Shown here piece by piece: positions 63,060 through 64,000 of a DNA stretch of 64,000 nucleotides. The stretch's first letter is position 1, and every line of letters begins with the position of its first letter. The stretch comes from Stromatinia cepivora (taxonomy: Eukaryota; Ascomycota; Leotiomycetes; Helotiales; Sclerotiniaceae), in the NCBI GenBank assembly GCA_014898415.1, contig RCTD01000011.1, forward strand, positions 1,612,001 to 1,676,000, given 5' to 3'. A program made the translations under genes and the position numbers. The notes below the pieces were generated by a model. That model saw nothing but the letters and a program-made list of their open reading frames with translations, searched no databases and was not told the origin of the DNA.

Positions 63060-63600
63060 TTCTTGGATCAATCACGAAATATACATATACCCAAAAACCA
63101 TTTAATGTTTCTCAGATTTTGTAGTTTATATACAGCTTTGATTCCTTTAATAATCTTTGTAACAATTAATTCGTTTTTTTTATAATAAATGATCTGAATA
63201 TTATCTACAAAAAAAAGAATCATAATAATATACTCTGGGTTAATATATAAACACAATTCCTTTTTATATTATACCAATCCTAGTTTCTCGAACATCCGAA
63301 TGAAATCCTTAAACCATATAATTAGGGAATCTTGTAGATCATACAAAACTCGATCGATTATAACATTTTTGTTTGGGATTTTGTATCCATCAAATAGATA
63401 ATATACAATTGGAATATTGAAAGGATTGTATAAAGCATTGATAAAGGTATTGATTACATTGTATTGCTTTGTTTCGAAATTATATTTAACAACGATTGTT
63501 ATTATAATTCGAAATAATCGGCCTACTAATGTAACAGTGTAAATAATCTCAATAATACTCTTAACCTAAAGATCTCTTTGTACTACTAAATATAAACAGC
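63060..63600 (-). mobile_element. Copia-type reverse transcriptase remnant, second Copia family
   Basis: Minus strand reads YYLFDGYKIPNKNVI, RVLYDLQDSLIIWFKDF, MFEKLGLV, a stop, then LCLYINPEYIIMILFFVDNI and RNIKWFLGICIFRD. These match Copia RT blocks (GYK...ALYGLRDSP-LW, CLF-NPE-I, YVDDI, LG-I-WFLGI--RD). FVDNI stands where YVDDI is expected. Only about one stop interrupts this stretch, so it is better kept than copies A-D. LTRs were not found within the window. Confidence 0.85.
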
Positions 63601-64000
63601 AACAAATGATTAAATCTTAATCATCACATTTATACATAAACATTCATTAAAGGGAAATCGGTTTTGAAGATTCCGATCCAGAATCGATTTTACGCTAGAT
63701 TTTCCTAGCCTTAAGATTATTAACCTCAAAATTGCAACCCTATTTGAACTAATATTCCATTTGATGATCTTCTAATTGATAGTAAAAACGAAGTAATTTT
63801 GGAATTGCAAATGTATGAATTCGAGGAAATGGTATTATCTGTAATCTATTGATTATAGATTAGATAAAAGATAATAATGATTTTGCTTCAATTCTAGTGG
63901 TGATTATATTGTGAACTGTTACAAATTAGAAATACTCTTTTATATTGTCCATTCCTTATTAATCAAATCAGAATATAGAATGAAAATTGTTTAAACAAAA
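63601..64000. other. AT-rich end of window
   Basis: Probably the upstream pol part of the Copia remnant to its left on the minus strand; no motif certain enough to name. Confidence 0.35.

Overview
The window reads as a filamentous ascomycete (Pezizomycotina) genome, possibly Leotiomycetes; the class is inferred, not shown. Three things support this: short spliceosomal introns of about 45-100 nt with CTAAC/CTGAT branch points, fungal gene families, and a two-speed layout in which genes of ordinary composition sit between long AT-rich blocks. The AT-rich blocks are transposons riddled with C-to-T and G-to-A transitions and stop codons, as expected from repeat-induced point mutation (RIP).

Layout: 1-5227 is the 3' part of a RIP-degraded Ty3/gypsy element (RT, RNase H, integrase, chromodomain-like tail, 3' LTR). 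5231-9870 is gene-poor. 9873-11521 is a four-exon Frizzled-like GPCR. 12751-13188 is a MITE-like element with an 11-bp target duplication and an 11-bp tandem repeat. 13753-17095 is a Tc1/mariner element with two later insertions inside it. 17100-25950 is an accessory island: an amidoligase-family gene with a broken reading frame, two decayed paralogous rhodopsin-domain membrane protein genes, and a long multi-exon gene with an HEFAH zinc-binding motif. 26000-31650 is a core block with an Lcp5/neuroguidin-type ribosome biogenesis gene divergent from a TM9/EMP70 nonaspanin gene. 31650-64000 is a nest of LTR retrotransposons, mostly Copia, in both orientations, with one more mariner copy.

Target-site duplications and 'empty' sister copies let the order of insertion be reconstructed. 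The mariner copy at 37564 lacks both elements nested in the copy at 13753, Copia C lies inside Copia B with matching AATAT duplications, and Copia A carries CTTAT duplications. In the island, one rhodopsin-domain copy has lost its start codon, gained two TGA stops and carries a 25-nt insertion that looks like a template-switch event; the other is cut off by AT-rich DNA.

The intact core genes (GPCR, Lcp5, TM9) have no evident functional link to each other. The amidoligase, zincin-like and rhodopsin-domain genes are neighbours in one TE-bounded island; a shared function is only a hypothesis. All gene models are read by eye from splice signals and family resemblance; no searches were run.
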